Origin: an uncultured Bacteroidota bacterium
GTDB lineage: Bacteria > Bacteroidota > Bacteroidia > Bacteroidales > UBA12481
Assembly (NCBI GenBank): GCA_903851365.1
Contig: CAINOB010000080.1
Span: 1-32,969, forward strand
Length of the DNA stretch: 32,969 bases
Direction of reading: 5' to 3'
Position numbers and translations under genes: made by a program. The notes below the pieces were generated by a model. That model was not told the origin of the DNA, made no database searches, and saw nothing but the letters and a program-made list of their open reading frames with translations. Of this stretch, positions 14,447-22,970 are shown piece after piece (position 1 is the first letter of the stretch; the number at the start of each line of letters is the position of its first letter).

Positions 14447-17013
14447 CCGCATTTACTATGTCCGCAACTGGTACAAATCAAGCACCCTTCCTGATAAATC
14501 ATCTCGTCGGAATCGCATTCCTCGCAATGTTCACCTTTTGAGGCCTTTGTACCATTGGGAATAAATTGTTTCAGCGCTCGAGCAACACCTGCTTTCCAGG
14601 AGTTGATATTCTCATTATCAAGACTTAGCGAGGAAACCAGGGTAACCACATACGGGATAGGCATGCCGTGGCGTAATACTCCGGAAATCAGCTTGGCATA
14701 ATTCCAGAATTCCTTATCAAACATATAGGACAATCCACCTACTGTGCAGGGGTTGCCATATTTATCAGTGTAATGAAAATCGTAGCGTGCACCTTCACCT
14801 GTTTTTACCTTGATAATCTGTCCATGTGCAATGGACTTCGGGATCACCAGCGTATCCTCTTCAGCGCGACCGGTGAAGATCTCATACGGCTGGCCATTCA
14901 TCATGCCTACGAAAGCAATCCAATCCTGGTCTTCATTTTTAAAACGGAGCAGTTCGGCATCAAGAACCGGCGGGCGCTTATGTCCCTCGTGCTTGTGAGT
15001 TTGCTCCTCTTTATCGCCCTCTTTTTCTTTATGCTTGATCAAAACGCCATCGCGCGATCCTTCACGATAAACGGTAACACCTTTGCAGCCATGTTCCCAT
15101 GCGGTACGATAAACATCGGCTACCGTGCTTTCTGCGATGTCATTCGGCAGGTTAACCGTTACCGAGATCGAATGATCAACCCACTTCTGAACAGCACCCT
15201 GCATGCGGACTTTTGCTACCCAATCGATATCGGCGGAAGTCGACTTATAATAAGGTGATTTCTTAACCAGTTCGTCAATTTCGGCAGGCCCGAAACTTCT
15301 GACATGGGTGGTATCGTATCCGTTGATAGTTAACCAGTCCATGAACTTGTGATGAAACACATTATATTCTTCCCACGAATCACCAACTTCATCAACAAAC
15401 GAAACCGTGCATTCCGGATCGTTTGGATTCACTTTGCGGCGACGGCGATAAACCGGAAGGAATACCGGCTCGATACCGCTGGTGGTCTGCGACATCAGGC
15501 TCGTGGTTCCAGTCGGGGCGATCGTCAGCAGGGCGAGATTACGACGACCAGCTATAGTCATCTCTTCATACAACTGAGGATCAGCTTCGCGTATTCGGTT
15601 GATGAAAGGATTATTGACTTCGCGCTTCGTATCATACATTGGGAATGCACCACGCTCACGTGCCATATTCACTGAGGAACGGTATGCCTCAACGGCCAGC
15701 GTTTTCTGCACTTCAACGGCAAAATCGATAGCAATGTCACTGCCATAAGTCAGGTTCAGAGCAGCGAGCATATCGCCTTCAGCAGTGATGCCGATACCAG
15801 TACGGCGTCCTTGCTCAGTTTTCTTCCTGATATTTTCCCAAAGCTTGATCTCAACACGCTTTAGTTCATAATCTTCCGGGTCATTATTTATTTTCCCGAT
15901 GATGCCTTCGATCTTCTCAACTTCAAGATCAATAATATCATCCATCATGCGCTGGGCATAATGAACATGCTGCTTGAACTTCACGAAATCGAAACGGGCA
16001 TCCGGAGTAAAAGGATGATCGACATAAGAATAAAGATTGATAGCCAGCAAACGGCATGAATCATAGGGACAGAGTGGTATCTCACCGCAAGGATTGGTGG
16101 AAACCGTTTGGAAACCCAAATCGGCATAGCAATCAGGAATCGATTCCCTGATTACGGTATCCCAGAATAATACTCCGGGTTCTGCCGATTTCCAGGCATT
16201 GTGAATAATTTTTTCCCACAAAGGCTTGGCATCAATTTCCTTGAGGTGACTCGGATTATCTGAATTTATAGGGAATTGCTGTTTAAACCTGCCATTGCTG
16301 ACAACTGCCTGCATAAATTCATCGGTGATTTTTACCGATACGTTGGCACCTGTGACTTTTCCCTTTTCAGTTTTTGCATCGATAAAATTCTCAGCATCAG
16401 GATGTTTAATTGATATACTGAGCATGAGGGCACCACGGCGGCCATCTTGGGCAACTTCGCGTGTGGAATTGGAATAACGTTCCATAAACGGAACGACACC
16501 GGTTGATGTCAGTGCTGAGTTCATTACCGGACTCATGGTCGGACGAATATGGCTAAGGTCGTGACCAACGCCTCCGCGGCGTTTCATCAGCTGAACCTGT
16601 TCCTGGTCGATTTTCATGATCCCGCCATAGGAATCTGCTGCACCGTCATTGCCAATAACAAAGCAGTTCGACAAGGAGGAAATCTGAAATGGATTGCCAA
16701 TGCCAGTCATCGGTCCACCTTGAGGAATTATATAGGTAAAGTCCTTCAGAAGCTGATAAAGTTCCTCTTCCATCATCGGATTTGGGTAACGCTTTTCGAT
16801 CCGCGCAATCTCATGTGCCATCCTCCGGTGCATATCATCAGGAGATAACTCATAAATGTTACCAGCCGAATCCTTCAGCGCATATTTGTTTACCCAGACT
16901 GTTGCAGCAAGATCGTCGCCTTTAAAATACTTGCGCGAAGCTTCTACTGCCTCCTCCAAACTGTTGGTCTTGCGACCTTTTTCTGTTCTGACTGACATTT
17001 CTTCTATATACAT
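14443..17013 (-). CDS. nrdJ: Adenosylcobalamin-dependent ribonucleotide reductase (class II)
   Basis: An 856-residue enzyme that reduces ribonucleotides to deoxyribonucleotides using a B12-derived radical, with or without oxygen. The active site is visible as SLSNCFVIG (Cys117) and [10 protein letters not shown] (Asn307, Cys309, Glu311), then Cys320, the likely partner of Cys117 in the redox pair. It also has [14 protein letters not shown] and [18 protein letters not shown]. The C-terminus is a cysteine-rich zinc ribbon with a redox tail (Cys830, 833, 844, 847, 850, 855), as in the larger NrdJ proteins. A candidate promoter is at 17087-17114. The gene implies cobalamin synthesis or uptake elsewhere in the genome. 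It is followed by threonine aldolase with an ATGA overlap. Confidence 0.95.
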   Translation of the reverse strand: MYIEEMSVRTEKGRKTNSLEEAVEASRKYFKGDDLAATVWVNKYALKDSAGNIYELSPDDMHRRMAHEIARIEKRYPNPMMEEELYQLLKDFTYIIPQGGPMTGIGNPFQISSLSNCFVIGNDGAADSYGGIMKIDQEQVQLMKRRGGVGHDLSHIRPTMSPVMNSALTSTGVVPFMERYSNSTREVAQDGRRGALMLSISIKHPDAENFIDAKTEKGKVTGANVSVKITDEFMQAVVSNGRFKQQFPINSDNPSHLKEIDAKPLWEKIIHNAWKSAEPGVLFWDTVIRESIPDCYADLGFQTVSTNPCGEIPLCPYDSCRLLAINLYSYVDHPFTPDARFDFVKFKQHVHYAQRMMDDIIDLEVEKIEGIIGKINNDPEDYELKRVEIKLWENIRKKTEQGRRTGIGITAEGDMLAALNLTYGSDIAIDFAVEVQKTLAVEAYRSSVNMARERGAFPMYDTKREVNNPFINRIREADPQLYEEMTIAGRRNLALLTIAPTGTTSLMSQTTSGIEPVFLPVYRRRRKVNPNDPECTVSFVDEVGDSWEEYNVFHHKFMDWLTINGYDTTHVRSFGPAEIDELVKKSPYYKSTSADIDWVAKVRMQGAVQKWVDHSISVTVNLPNDIAESTVADVYRTAWEHGCKGVTVYREGSRDGVLIKHKEKEGDKEEQTHKHEGHKRPPVLDAELLRFKNEDQDWIAFVGMMNGQPYEIFTGRAEEDTLVIPKSIAHGQIIKVKTGEGARYDFHYTDKYGNPCTVGGLSYMFDKEFWNYAKLISGVLRHGMPIPYVVTLVSSLSLDNENINSWKAGVARALKQFIPNGTKASKGEHCEECDSDEMIYQEGCLICTSCGHSKCG

Positions 17014-17086
17014 GGCACTGATAACATCTGTTTCTCAATGGGTTAGACAAAAGGGTTTAGATTATAGGGGCCTTCCGCCCTGATAT

Positions 17087-17114
17087 CAAATTTACTCGGC
17101 AGAAGCAAATCAAA
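17087..17114 (-). promoter_or_regulatory. Candidate promoter for nrdJ
   Basis: On the minus strand TAAATTTG (17094-17087) matches TAnnTTTG exactly. TTTG (17114-17111) lies 16 bp upstream as a possible -33 box. The implied leader is about 65 bases. No NrdR box or cobalamin riboswitch was recognised in the 196-bp gap. Confidence 0.4.
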
Positions 17115-17177
17115 AAATCAATTTTACTAACATTTGGGATTATAAGGTCATAAGCCTATTGGTTACCAACGGTTTGC

Positions 17178-17203
17178 CCTGTTCATATCCATTTATGAAC
17201 AGG
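17178..17203 (-). terminator. Perfect 10-bp hairpin after waaA
   Basis: CCTGTTCATA (17178-17187), six-base loop, then TATGAACAGG (17194-17203), 6 bp beyond the waaA stop. There is no T-run, so it may stabilise the 3' end rather than terminate strongly. It also lies about 80 bp upstream of the nrdJ promoter candidate. Confidence 0.5.
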
Positions 17204-17209
17204 TATTGT

Positions 17210-18457
17210 TCACCATTTTTCCAATAAACGCCTAATTATTAGATCACTAGACCCCATCTGACTTTCCATGTATTTGATAGCCAGAATGCCTGATTCAGCG
17301 CGGAAAGTAGCATCCGAGCATAGCTTTTTCATCGTTGAAAAAAAACTTTCCTGATCATTAACTTCAAATGCGGCTCCGATCTTTATCAGGCTCTCCGCTT
17401 CCCGGAATTTTGTCCATCGCGGACCAAAAACTACAGGCAATCCAAAAGCGGCTGGTTCCAGGGTGTTATGGATTCCCTTCCCAAATCCGCCTCCAATAAT
17501 GGCAATATCGGCCCAGGCATATAACGAAGACAGAAGACCAATAGAGTCGATCAATATTATATTATGTTGGGTCAAGACTTCAGGCATGGGTTCCTGACAT
17601 CGGCTGAATCGAACGATGTCTTTCCCGAAAAGATTCTCAATTGCAGTCAAATGTCCTTCGGAGATATCATGCGGAGCAATCACCAGCTTCCAATCCTCCT
17701 TAAATTCCATAACCCCTTCCGATTTCCAAAGATTTGCCAGCATCCTCTCCTCCTCCGGCCACGTGCTCCCTCCAATAATCACCTTCTCCTTTCTGCCTTC
17801 CTGCCCTTTTGCCCTTTTACCCTGCGTCATCACCGCATCAACCCTCGTGTCTCCCGCTACAACTACCTGGCTAAAATTAAAGCTCCTGAGTAGCTTTTCT
17901 GATGCCTCGTCCTGCACGAATATATATCTGAAAACCCTGAGTTGCCTGAGAAAAGCAGAACCCCAGCTTTTAAACAGGTACTGATCGCGGCGAAAACGGG
18001 CTGAAATCAGGTAGGAGGGGATCTTCCTCTGATGCAACGCCCTCAACAGATTGGGCCAGAAATCATATTTTACGAGAATGAAAATATCAGGAGAAAGCTG
18101 ATCAAGCAGCCGGTTCATCTTTTTTGGCGTATCCAGGGGAAGATAAAAAACAAGGTCAGCCAGCGGATAATTCTTACGGATATTGAATCCAGATGGACTG
18201 TAAAAGCTCAACATAATTCTGTCTTCCGGAAACTCCGCTTTCCATCGCTCGATCACGGGTCGGCCCTGCTCAAACTCACCCAGCGAGGAAACATGCATCC
18301 ACAGGGTGCGTCGGTTTTTATCTGTGGACCATAGGGATATCAGTGATTTATTGGCTCTCCGGCCAGAGATCCATTGGGAGGCTCTCCGTGAAAATGGCGA
18401 GGCCATCAGGATGATCAGGTAATACATCCTGATCCCGATCTGATATATCAGCAGCAC
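17210..18457 (-). CDS. waaA: 3-deoxy-D-manno-octulosonic acid (Kdo) transferase
   Basis: A GT30 glycosyltransferase, about 415 residues, that adds Kdo to lipid A precursors at the inner face of the inner membrane. An N-terminal anchor (LLIYQIGIRMYYLIILM) precedes the acceptor domain with VSSLGEFEQGRP, whose Glu is the catalytic base in this family. Later motifs are VKYDFWPNLL, VAGDTRVD, GGSTWPEEE and, near the end, GGGFGKGIHNTLEPAAFGLPVVFGPRW. The start is taken as GTG 18457, five bases after the upstream gene's stop and where family members begin; the frame stays open to an ATG at 18514 inside the upstream gene, and ATG 18427 is a third option. Residues about 211-222 (KRAKGQEGRKEK) come from GCC/TTTT repeat DNA. 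Confidence 0.9.
   Translation of the reverse strand: MLLIYQIGIRMYYLIILMASPFSRRASQWISGRRANKSLISLWSTDKNRRTLWMHVSSLGEFEQGRPVIERWKAEFPEDRIMLSFYSPSGFNIRKNYPLADLVFYLPLDTPKKMNRLLDQLSPDIFILVKYDFWPNLLRALHQRKIPSYLISARFRRDQYLFKSWGSAFLRQLRVFRYIFVQDEASEKLLRSFNFSQVVVAGDTRVDAVMTQGKRAKGQEGRKEKVIIGGSTWPEEERMLANLWKSEGVMEFKEDWKLVIAPHDISEGHLTAIENLFGKDIVRFSRCQEPMPEVLTQHNIILIDSIGLLSSLYAWADIAIIGGGFGKGIHNTLEPAAFGLPVVFGPRWTKFREAESLIKIGAAFEVNDQESFFSTMKKLCSDATFRAESGILAIKYMESQMGSSDLIIRRLLEKW
17790..17825. repeat. GCC/TTTT repeat running in frame through waaA
   Basis: Units such as CTGCCTTCCTGCCC and TTTTGCCCTTTTACCC follow one another. Their minus-strand translation gives the Lys/Arg/Gly-rich stretch KRAKGQEGRKEK, between the GDTRVD and GGSTWPEE motifs of WaaA. 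The family is the same as at 10371-10390 and 23037-23065. Confidence 0.65.
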
Positions 18458-18462
18458 CGGCT

Positions 18463-19212
18463 CTAAAAATAAGTAAAGGTTCCGGTAGTCTTTTTCCCAA
18501 CCGGGAAAATCCATCCTATGCGTATCCCGATAAGAAAGTCGTGGTGCCGGGTATGATCCGGTCCTTGCAGATTATATATCCAGTCGCGCCGCCCCATAGT
18601 CCAGGCCTCATGGAACTCAAACCCTGCATAAAAATTTATGGGTTCCTTATTGTCGAGATGCAAATAGCCGATAAACTGCTCCATCGCAAAGCCATTTGTC
18701 AGGTAATCAATCAGCTTGGCATAATCACCAACCAGCACAGGAATACTGTTTTCCTCGAGGCGATAAAACGTTTTGTACTGAAGCAGGCCCGCCGACGCTG
18801 TCACCATCAATCCCGAATTAGGATTAGGCCCGATGACCGGGAACACTTTGCCGAGACGTAATCCTGCATAAAATCCGCGCTCACTGATTGTCGGATACAT
18901 CCGGGCTCCGTTGGTTGTGATAAATAAACCCGACCTATCCTTTAATCCGTCTAAAATACTGTCCTCCTTGATGTTTTCACCGAAAAAATAAGTGAAATCA
19001 GCAGCCATCAGCCAGTTTGTCCTGGTTTTAAACCAGTAGGAACCACCTAACCCGGCATTCAGTCCATACCTTTTGGCAAGATCGCCGGCAGGAATATGAC
19101 CGCTTACATGAAAGGAAAACATGTTCAATGAAACACAAGTGTCTTTAATACTTTGAGCAGAAACAAGAAGGGGAAAGAAGAGGAAAGCAAGGGCAAGGAT
19201 TTTCTTTGCCAT
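18463..19212 (-). CDS. Small outer-membrane beta-barrel protein of unknown function
   Basis: A 249-residue protein with a clear signal peptide (MAKKILALAFLFFPLLVSAQ). Alternating strand-like segments follow, including SFHVSGHIPAGDLAKRYGLNAGLGGSYWF, FYAGLRLGKVFP and INFYAGFEFHEAW, and a closing FLIGIRIGWIFPVG. These features suggest an outer-membrane beta-barrel of about eight strands. I do not recognise the family beyond that. It ends 5 bases before the GTG start of waaA on the same strand, so the two are probably co-translated, which hints at a role in envelope or lipopolysaccharide biology (inference). No promoter box was found in the 126 bp shared with the divergent propeller gene. Confidence 0.7.
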   Translation of the reverse strand: MAKKILALAFLFFPLLVSAQSIKDTCVSLNMFSFHVSGHIPAGDLAKRYGLNAGLGGSYWFKTRTNWLMAADFTYFFGENIKEDSILDGLKDRSGLFITTNGARMYPTISERGFYAGLRLGKVFPVIGPNPNSGLMVTASAGLLQYKTFYRLEENSIPVLVGDYAKLIDYLTNGFAMEQFIGYLHLDNKEPINFYAGFEFHEAWTMGRRDWIYNLQGPDHTRHHDFLIGIRIGWIFPVGKKTTGTFTYF

Positions 19213-19338
19213 GTCTTAAAATTTATTTCAGTTTGTAAATATAAGCAATCGCCCTTTAACATTTTTTAACCGGCACCCATCCTTCAATCTTTCTGAGAAT
19301 TGTACCTTGCATTTTTAAATCTAAACAACGATTCGACC

Positions 19339-22300
19339 ATGATTAAATTATCACCCATGCTAAAAGGCCTGATGGCATTGCTCATCTTTAGCCTGATGTT
19401 CGGTTTTGCCAGCGCTGCTGACAAGAAAACCGCCAAGGAGGAGCCCAAGAAGGATCCAGTCTCTTCTTCAACATTCAACGCTTTGAAATTCCGCAGCATA
19501 GGACCCGCTTTTACTTCCGGCCGTATTGCCGATATCGCGGTAAATCCGAAAAATTTCAGCGAATATTATGTCGGCACTGCAGCTGGCGGTGTGTGGAAAA
19601 CCACTAATAACGGCACAACCTGGCAGTCGATTTTCGACAACTATGGCGCCTGGTCCATTGGTCCCGTAGTGGTGGATCAGAAAAATCCACTCATTGTCTG
19701 GGTCGGAACCGGTGAATATAATTCTCAGCGCGCTATCGGATATGGCGATGGTGTGTATAAATCTATCGATGGCGGCGGTTCTTTTAAAAACATGGGACTC
19801 GGTAAATCGGAACACATCGGTCGGATTCGTATCGATCCAAGAAATTCGGATGTCGTTTATGTTGCCTGTCAGGGCCCACTTTGGGGACCTGGTGGCGACC
19901 GCGGTTTGTACAAAACAACCGATGGTGGAACCACCTGGAATAAAGTCCTCGAAATCAGCGAAAACACAGGAGTTTCCGATATCGAGATGGATCCAAGAAA
20001 TCCTGATGTAATCTATGTTACCGCCTATCAGCGTCGTCGTCATGTTTGGACCCTCGTTGACGGTGGTCCGGAATCAGCTATTTACAAAACTACCGATGCC
20101 GGGAAAACCTTTAATAAAATCAACAGCGGTTTACCAGGCGGAGATCTCGGACGTATTGGCTTGGCTATCTCTCCCATTAACCCTGATGTGGTTTATGCAG
20201 TTGTTGAAGCAGCAGAAGGATCCGGTGGGATCTTCCGCACAACCAATTGCGGTGTTTCCTGGGAAAAAATGAGCGACCACCAATCAGGTGTCGGTCAATA
20301 TTATAACCGGATTTATTGCGACCTGTGGGATATTAACCGGGTTTACGCGATGGAAACTGTAGCCCAGGTTTCTGACGATGCCGGACGTACCTGGCGCGCA
20401 CTCGGTGAAAATGGAAAACATGTCGACAACCACTGTTTCTGGATGGACCCGCGCGACAAGAACCATTATATCATCGGCTGCGACGGTGGAGTTTATGAAA
20501 GTTTTGATATGGCCGAAACCTGGCAGTTCAAGGCGAATCTCCCAGTTACCCAGTTCTATCGTGTAGCTATCGACTATGATACTCCTTTCTATAATGTATA
20601 TGGAGGTACCCAGGACAATAACTCGTTCGGCGGTCCTTCACGCGTATTCCGTAATATCGGTGCGGTTAACGACGACTGGTATGTTACCTGCGGTGGTGAT
20701 GGATTTTTCCAGCAGGTTGACCCTACCAATCCCGACATCGTTTATTCAGAATCTCAGTTTGGCGGTCTCGTTCGATACGATAGGAAAAGCGGCGAAGCTG
20801 TTGGCATTCAGCCACAGGAAAAATTGGGCGAAGCCTATCGCTGGAACTGGAATACCCCGATCCTGATATCGAAATTCGATCATAAAACGATCTATTTCGC
20901 TGCAAATAAACTTTTCAAATCAACAAATTATGGCAACAAATGGGAGACAATATCTCCTGATCTAACCCGTCAGATGGACCGCAACAAACTTCCTGTAATG
21001 GGTATTGTGCAGAATATCGATGCAGTTGCCAAGAATAATTCAACTTCCGTTTGGGGTAACATCGTAGCATTGGCCGAATCCCCCATTAATCAAGGTACCA
21101 TCTTTGTTGGAACCGATGACGGATTGATTCAGATCACTACAAATGATGGCAAAGATTGGACAAAAATCGAATCCGTTCCAGGAGTTCCTGATATGACCTA
21201 TATCAGTTACCTCATGGCCGACAGATTTAATGCTAACACTCTGTACGTCTGCTATAATAACGTTAAAAGGGCCGATTTCAAACCTTATGTTTTCAAAAGT
21301 ACGGACCTTGGTAAAACATGGAAATCTATCGCTTCCAACCTGCCGGAAAACGGTATGGTTCATGCTATTCAGCAGGATCGCTTAAAAAAGGACCTTCTTT
21401 TCGTAGGTACTGAATTTGGTTTCTGGATTTCACTCAATGGTGGTGAAAAATGGATACAGATGAAATCGGGCCTCCCAACTACCTGCATCTATGACATAGT
21501 AATTCAGGAACGCGAAAACGACCTCGTTCTGGCTAGCTTCGGCCATGGATTCTTCATCCTCGACGACTATACCCTGCTGAGAAACTTTACCCCTGCCGAC
21601 CTCGATAAAGATGCTCTCATTTATCCAATCAAGGAAGGTATCATGTACAGTCAGACCAGCGGAAAATATGGTCAGGGACACAATTATTTCAGCGCTCCCA
21701 ATCCGGCTTATGGAGTAACCTTTACTTATTATGTTAAGGATCAGACTAAAACTCTTAAGCAGATCCGTAAAGAGGCTCAGGCAAAAGCTCGTAAGGATGG
21801 TACCAACCCTCCATATCCGACCTATGCCGACCTTCGCGCTGAAGAAGAAGAACAAGCTGCATTTCTGGTTTTCACTATCAAGGATGCCAACGGTAAAGTA
21901 GTTAAAGTCATCAAAACCGGTGAAAAAACAGGAATTTCAAAACTCACATGGGATTATGATCAGGAAGTTAAAGGCATAGTGAATCCTGGCGGCAAGGCTA
22001 ATCCGATGGGTACCCCACCGGCTCCTGTAACTGCTCTTCCCGGGAAATATACCGTTGAACTGGCCCGAAATGTTGCTGGTACTGTAACCCAGCTGGCCGG
22101 ACCGGTCTCTTTCTCCTTCAGATTGATCAACAATTTTACCCTGCCGGCAAAAGACCGCGCTTCAGTCATCGCTTTCATCGAAAAAGCAAGTAAACTGGGA
22201 AATTCGCTTGGTGCCACACAATCGGAAATGGAAACTCTTTCCACAGCCGTTCAATATGGCAAGCAGCTTATATTTACCTATGGTGGTCCCGACAACCTGA

Positions 22301-22611
22301 TGAAGGAACTGAAATCTCTGGAAACACAGCTGAAAGATCTGGGTATCCGTTTTAATGGTAACCCGATCATCAGCCGCTTGCAGGATGCCTCTGAGCCAGG
22401 CCTGAACTCTCGTCTCGGAAGTGCCCGTTATATCAGCGCAAACCAGGATGTACCTGAAAGCGCTGTTGAACAGTATGATATTGTTGCAGGCGAATTGGTT
22501 AAAATCCTTCCACAGGTTGAGCAAATCAAACAGTCAGTGGATAACCTGAAAAAAGAATTCGACAAACTCGGATATCCCTGGACTCCAGGACGTGAGATTC
22601 CGAAGTGGTAG
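19339..22611 (+). CDS. Exported VPS10/BNR-type beta-propeller protein
   Basis: A 1090-residue protein with a signal peptide (MIKLSPMLKGLMALLIFSLMFGFASA). The start is set at 19339 because the 13 codons upstream precede the signal peptide. It carries about eleven Asp-box-like repeats, such as KTTNNGTTWQ, KSIDGGGSFK, KTTDGGTTWN, KTTDAGKTFN, RTTNCGVSWE, KSTNYGNKWE, KSTDLGKTWK and SLNGGEKWIQ, spread over about residues 70-730; together they predict large sortilin-like propellers. A C-terminal region follows with an Ig-like segment (FTIKDANGKVVKVIK..ISKLTWDYD) and a helical end. Such proteins are common in Bacteroidota and often called glycosyl hydrolases, but no catalytic site is evident. Binding or proteolysis-related roles are possible. 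A strong terminator lies at 22727-22754. Confidence 0.82.
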   Translation: MIKLSPMLKGLMALLIFSLMFGFASAADKKTAKEEPKKDPVSSSTFNALKFRSIGPAFTSGRIADIAVNPKNFSEYYVGTAAGGVWKTTNNGTTWQSIFDNYGAWSIGPVVVDQKNPLIVWVGTGEYNSQRAIGYGDGVYKSIDGGGSFKNMGLGKSEHIGRIRIDPRNSDVVYVACQGPLWGPGGDRGLYKTTDGGTTWNKVLEISENTGVSDIEMDPRNPDVIYVTAYQRRRHVWTLVDGGPESAIYKTTDAGKTFNKINSGLPGGDLGRIGLAISPINPDVVYAVVEAAEGSGGIFRTTNCGVSWEKMSDHQSGVGQYYNRIYCDLWDINRVYAMETVAQVSDDAGRTWRALGENGKHVDNHCFWMDPRDKNHYIIGCDGGVYESFDMAETWQFKANLPVTQFYRVAIDYDTPFYNVYGGTQDNNSFGGPSRVFRNIGAVNDDWYVTCGGDGFFQQVDPTNPDIVYSESQFGGLVRYDRKSGEAVGIQPQEKLGEAYRWNWNTPILISKFDHKTIYFAANKLFKSTNYGNKWETISPDLTRQMDRNKLPVMGIVQNIDAVAKNNSTSVWGNIVALAESPINQGTIFVGTDDGLIQITTNDGKDWTKIESVPGVPDMTYISYLMADRFNANTLYVCYNNVKRADFKPYVFKSTDLGKTWKSIASNLPENGMVHAIQQDRLKKDLLFVGTEFGFWISLNGGEKWIQMKSGLPTTCIYDIVIQERENDLVLASFGHGFFILDDYTLLRNFTPADLDKDALIYPIKEGIMYSQTSGKYGQGHNYFSAPNPAYGVTFTYYVKDQTKTLKQIRKEAQAKARKDGTNPPYPTYADLRAEEEEQAAFLVFTIKDANGKVVKVIKTGEKTGISKLTWDYDQEVKGIVNPGGKANPMGTPPAPVTALPGKYTVELARNVAGTVTQLAGPVSFSFRLINNFTLPAKDRASVIAFIEKASKLGNSLGATQSEMETLSTAVQYGKQLIFTYGGPDNLMKELKSLETQLKDLGIRFNGNPIISRLQDASEPGLNSRLGSARYISANQDVPESAVEQYDIVAGELVKILPQVEQIKQSVDNLKKEFDKLGYPWTPGREIPKW

Positions 22612-22726
22612 GAATAGATAAATAAGAAAGAAGAGATTCGAATTCAGAATTCCGAGTTCCGAAGTTGGAGGATCAGGTATTCTGAAGTGTAAAAGAGCAA
22701 ATCTTCTGACATAGAGCAATATGACT

Positions 22727-22754
22727 AACCCCGGATCAAGGTCCGGGGTTTTTT
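22727..22754 (+). terminator. Strong rho-independent terminator after the propeller gene
   Basis: AACCCCGGA (22727-22735), loop TCAAGG, then TCCGGGGTT (22742-22750), with six T residues (22749-22754). The core is the same palindrome as at positions 1-18, so a dispersed repeat is serving as terminator. Confidence 0.85.
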
Positions 22755-22958
22755 GTGTGCACACTTGAATCTCCTCCATCGGAAGTTCTGAATTGGAATC
22801 TCGACCCCTTGCCTTTTTGGTTAAGCACTATATGGAATTTAAAGTTCATTCGTTATATGAGATTACAAAAGTCATTTCGCTATTCCGGTAATTGATTCTG
22901 TAATTTCAAAATACAACATTGGCCCTGGTCTTCAACTTTCTGTGGATTTCTTTTTGTC

Positions 22959-22966
22959 TACTTTTG
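22959..22966 (+). promoter_or_regulatory. TAnnTTTG box directly before the large outer-membrane protein gene
   Basis: TACTTTTG is an exact -7 match, but it ends four bases before the ATG at 22971 and has no convincing -33 box. If active, the transcript would begin at or near the start codon (leaderless). Confidence 0.35.
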
Positions 22967-22970
22967 ATCA

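Larger units (their letters stand above)
22612..22970. other. 359-bp intergenic region with repeats, a terminator and a promoter box
   Basis: No gene is supported here. It holds imperfect inverted arms at 22633-22672 and 22769-22802 (shared blocks GAGATTC, AATTCAGAA, TTCCGA and TGGAGGA). Between them are the terminator at 22727-22754 and a ten-base palindrome GTGTGCACAC (22755-22764). A GCC/TTTT fragment lies at 22805-22818. The last 150 bp are AT-rich and end in a TACTTTTG box (22959-22966) four bases before the next ATG. Confidence 0.7.

Noticed and set aside
13670-14494. A 274-residue open frame on the plus strand
   Set aside because: It is antisense to threonine aldolase, has no recognisable domain, and its composition is that of a reverse-frame shadow.
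18458-18514. Upstream ATG start for waaA
   Set aside because: It would add 19 residues overlapping the preceding gene, before the usual family start; GTG at 18457 fits better, though it is not certain.
19468-20043. A 191-residue open frame on the minus strand
   Set aside because: It is antisense to the Asp-box region of the propeller gene; its regular pattern mirrors the repeats of the real gene.
19339-22611. Sialidase, because of the Asp boxes
   Set aside because: The arginine triad and FRIP motif of sialidases are not visible; Asp boxes alone occur in VPS10/BNR propellers.
22534-22779. An 81-residue open frame on the minus strand ending in the propeller gene
   Set aside because: It translates repeat DNA (SELGILNSN-like text) and crosses a terminator; no coding evidence.
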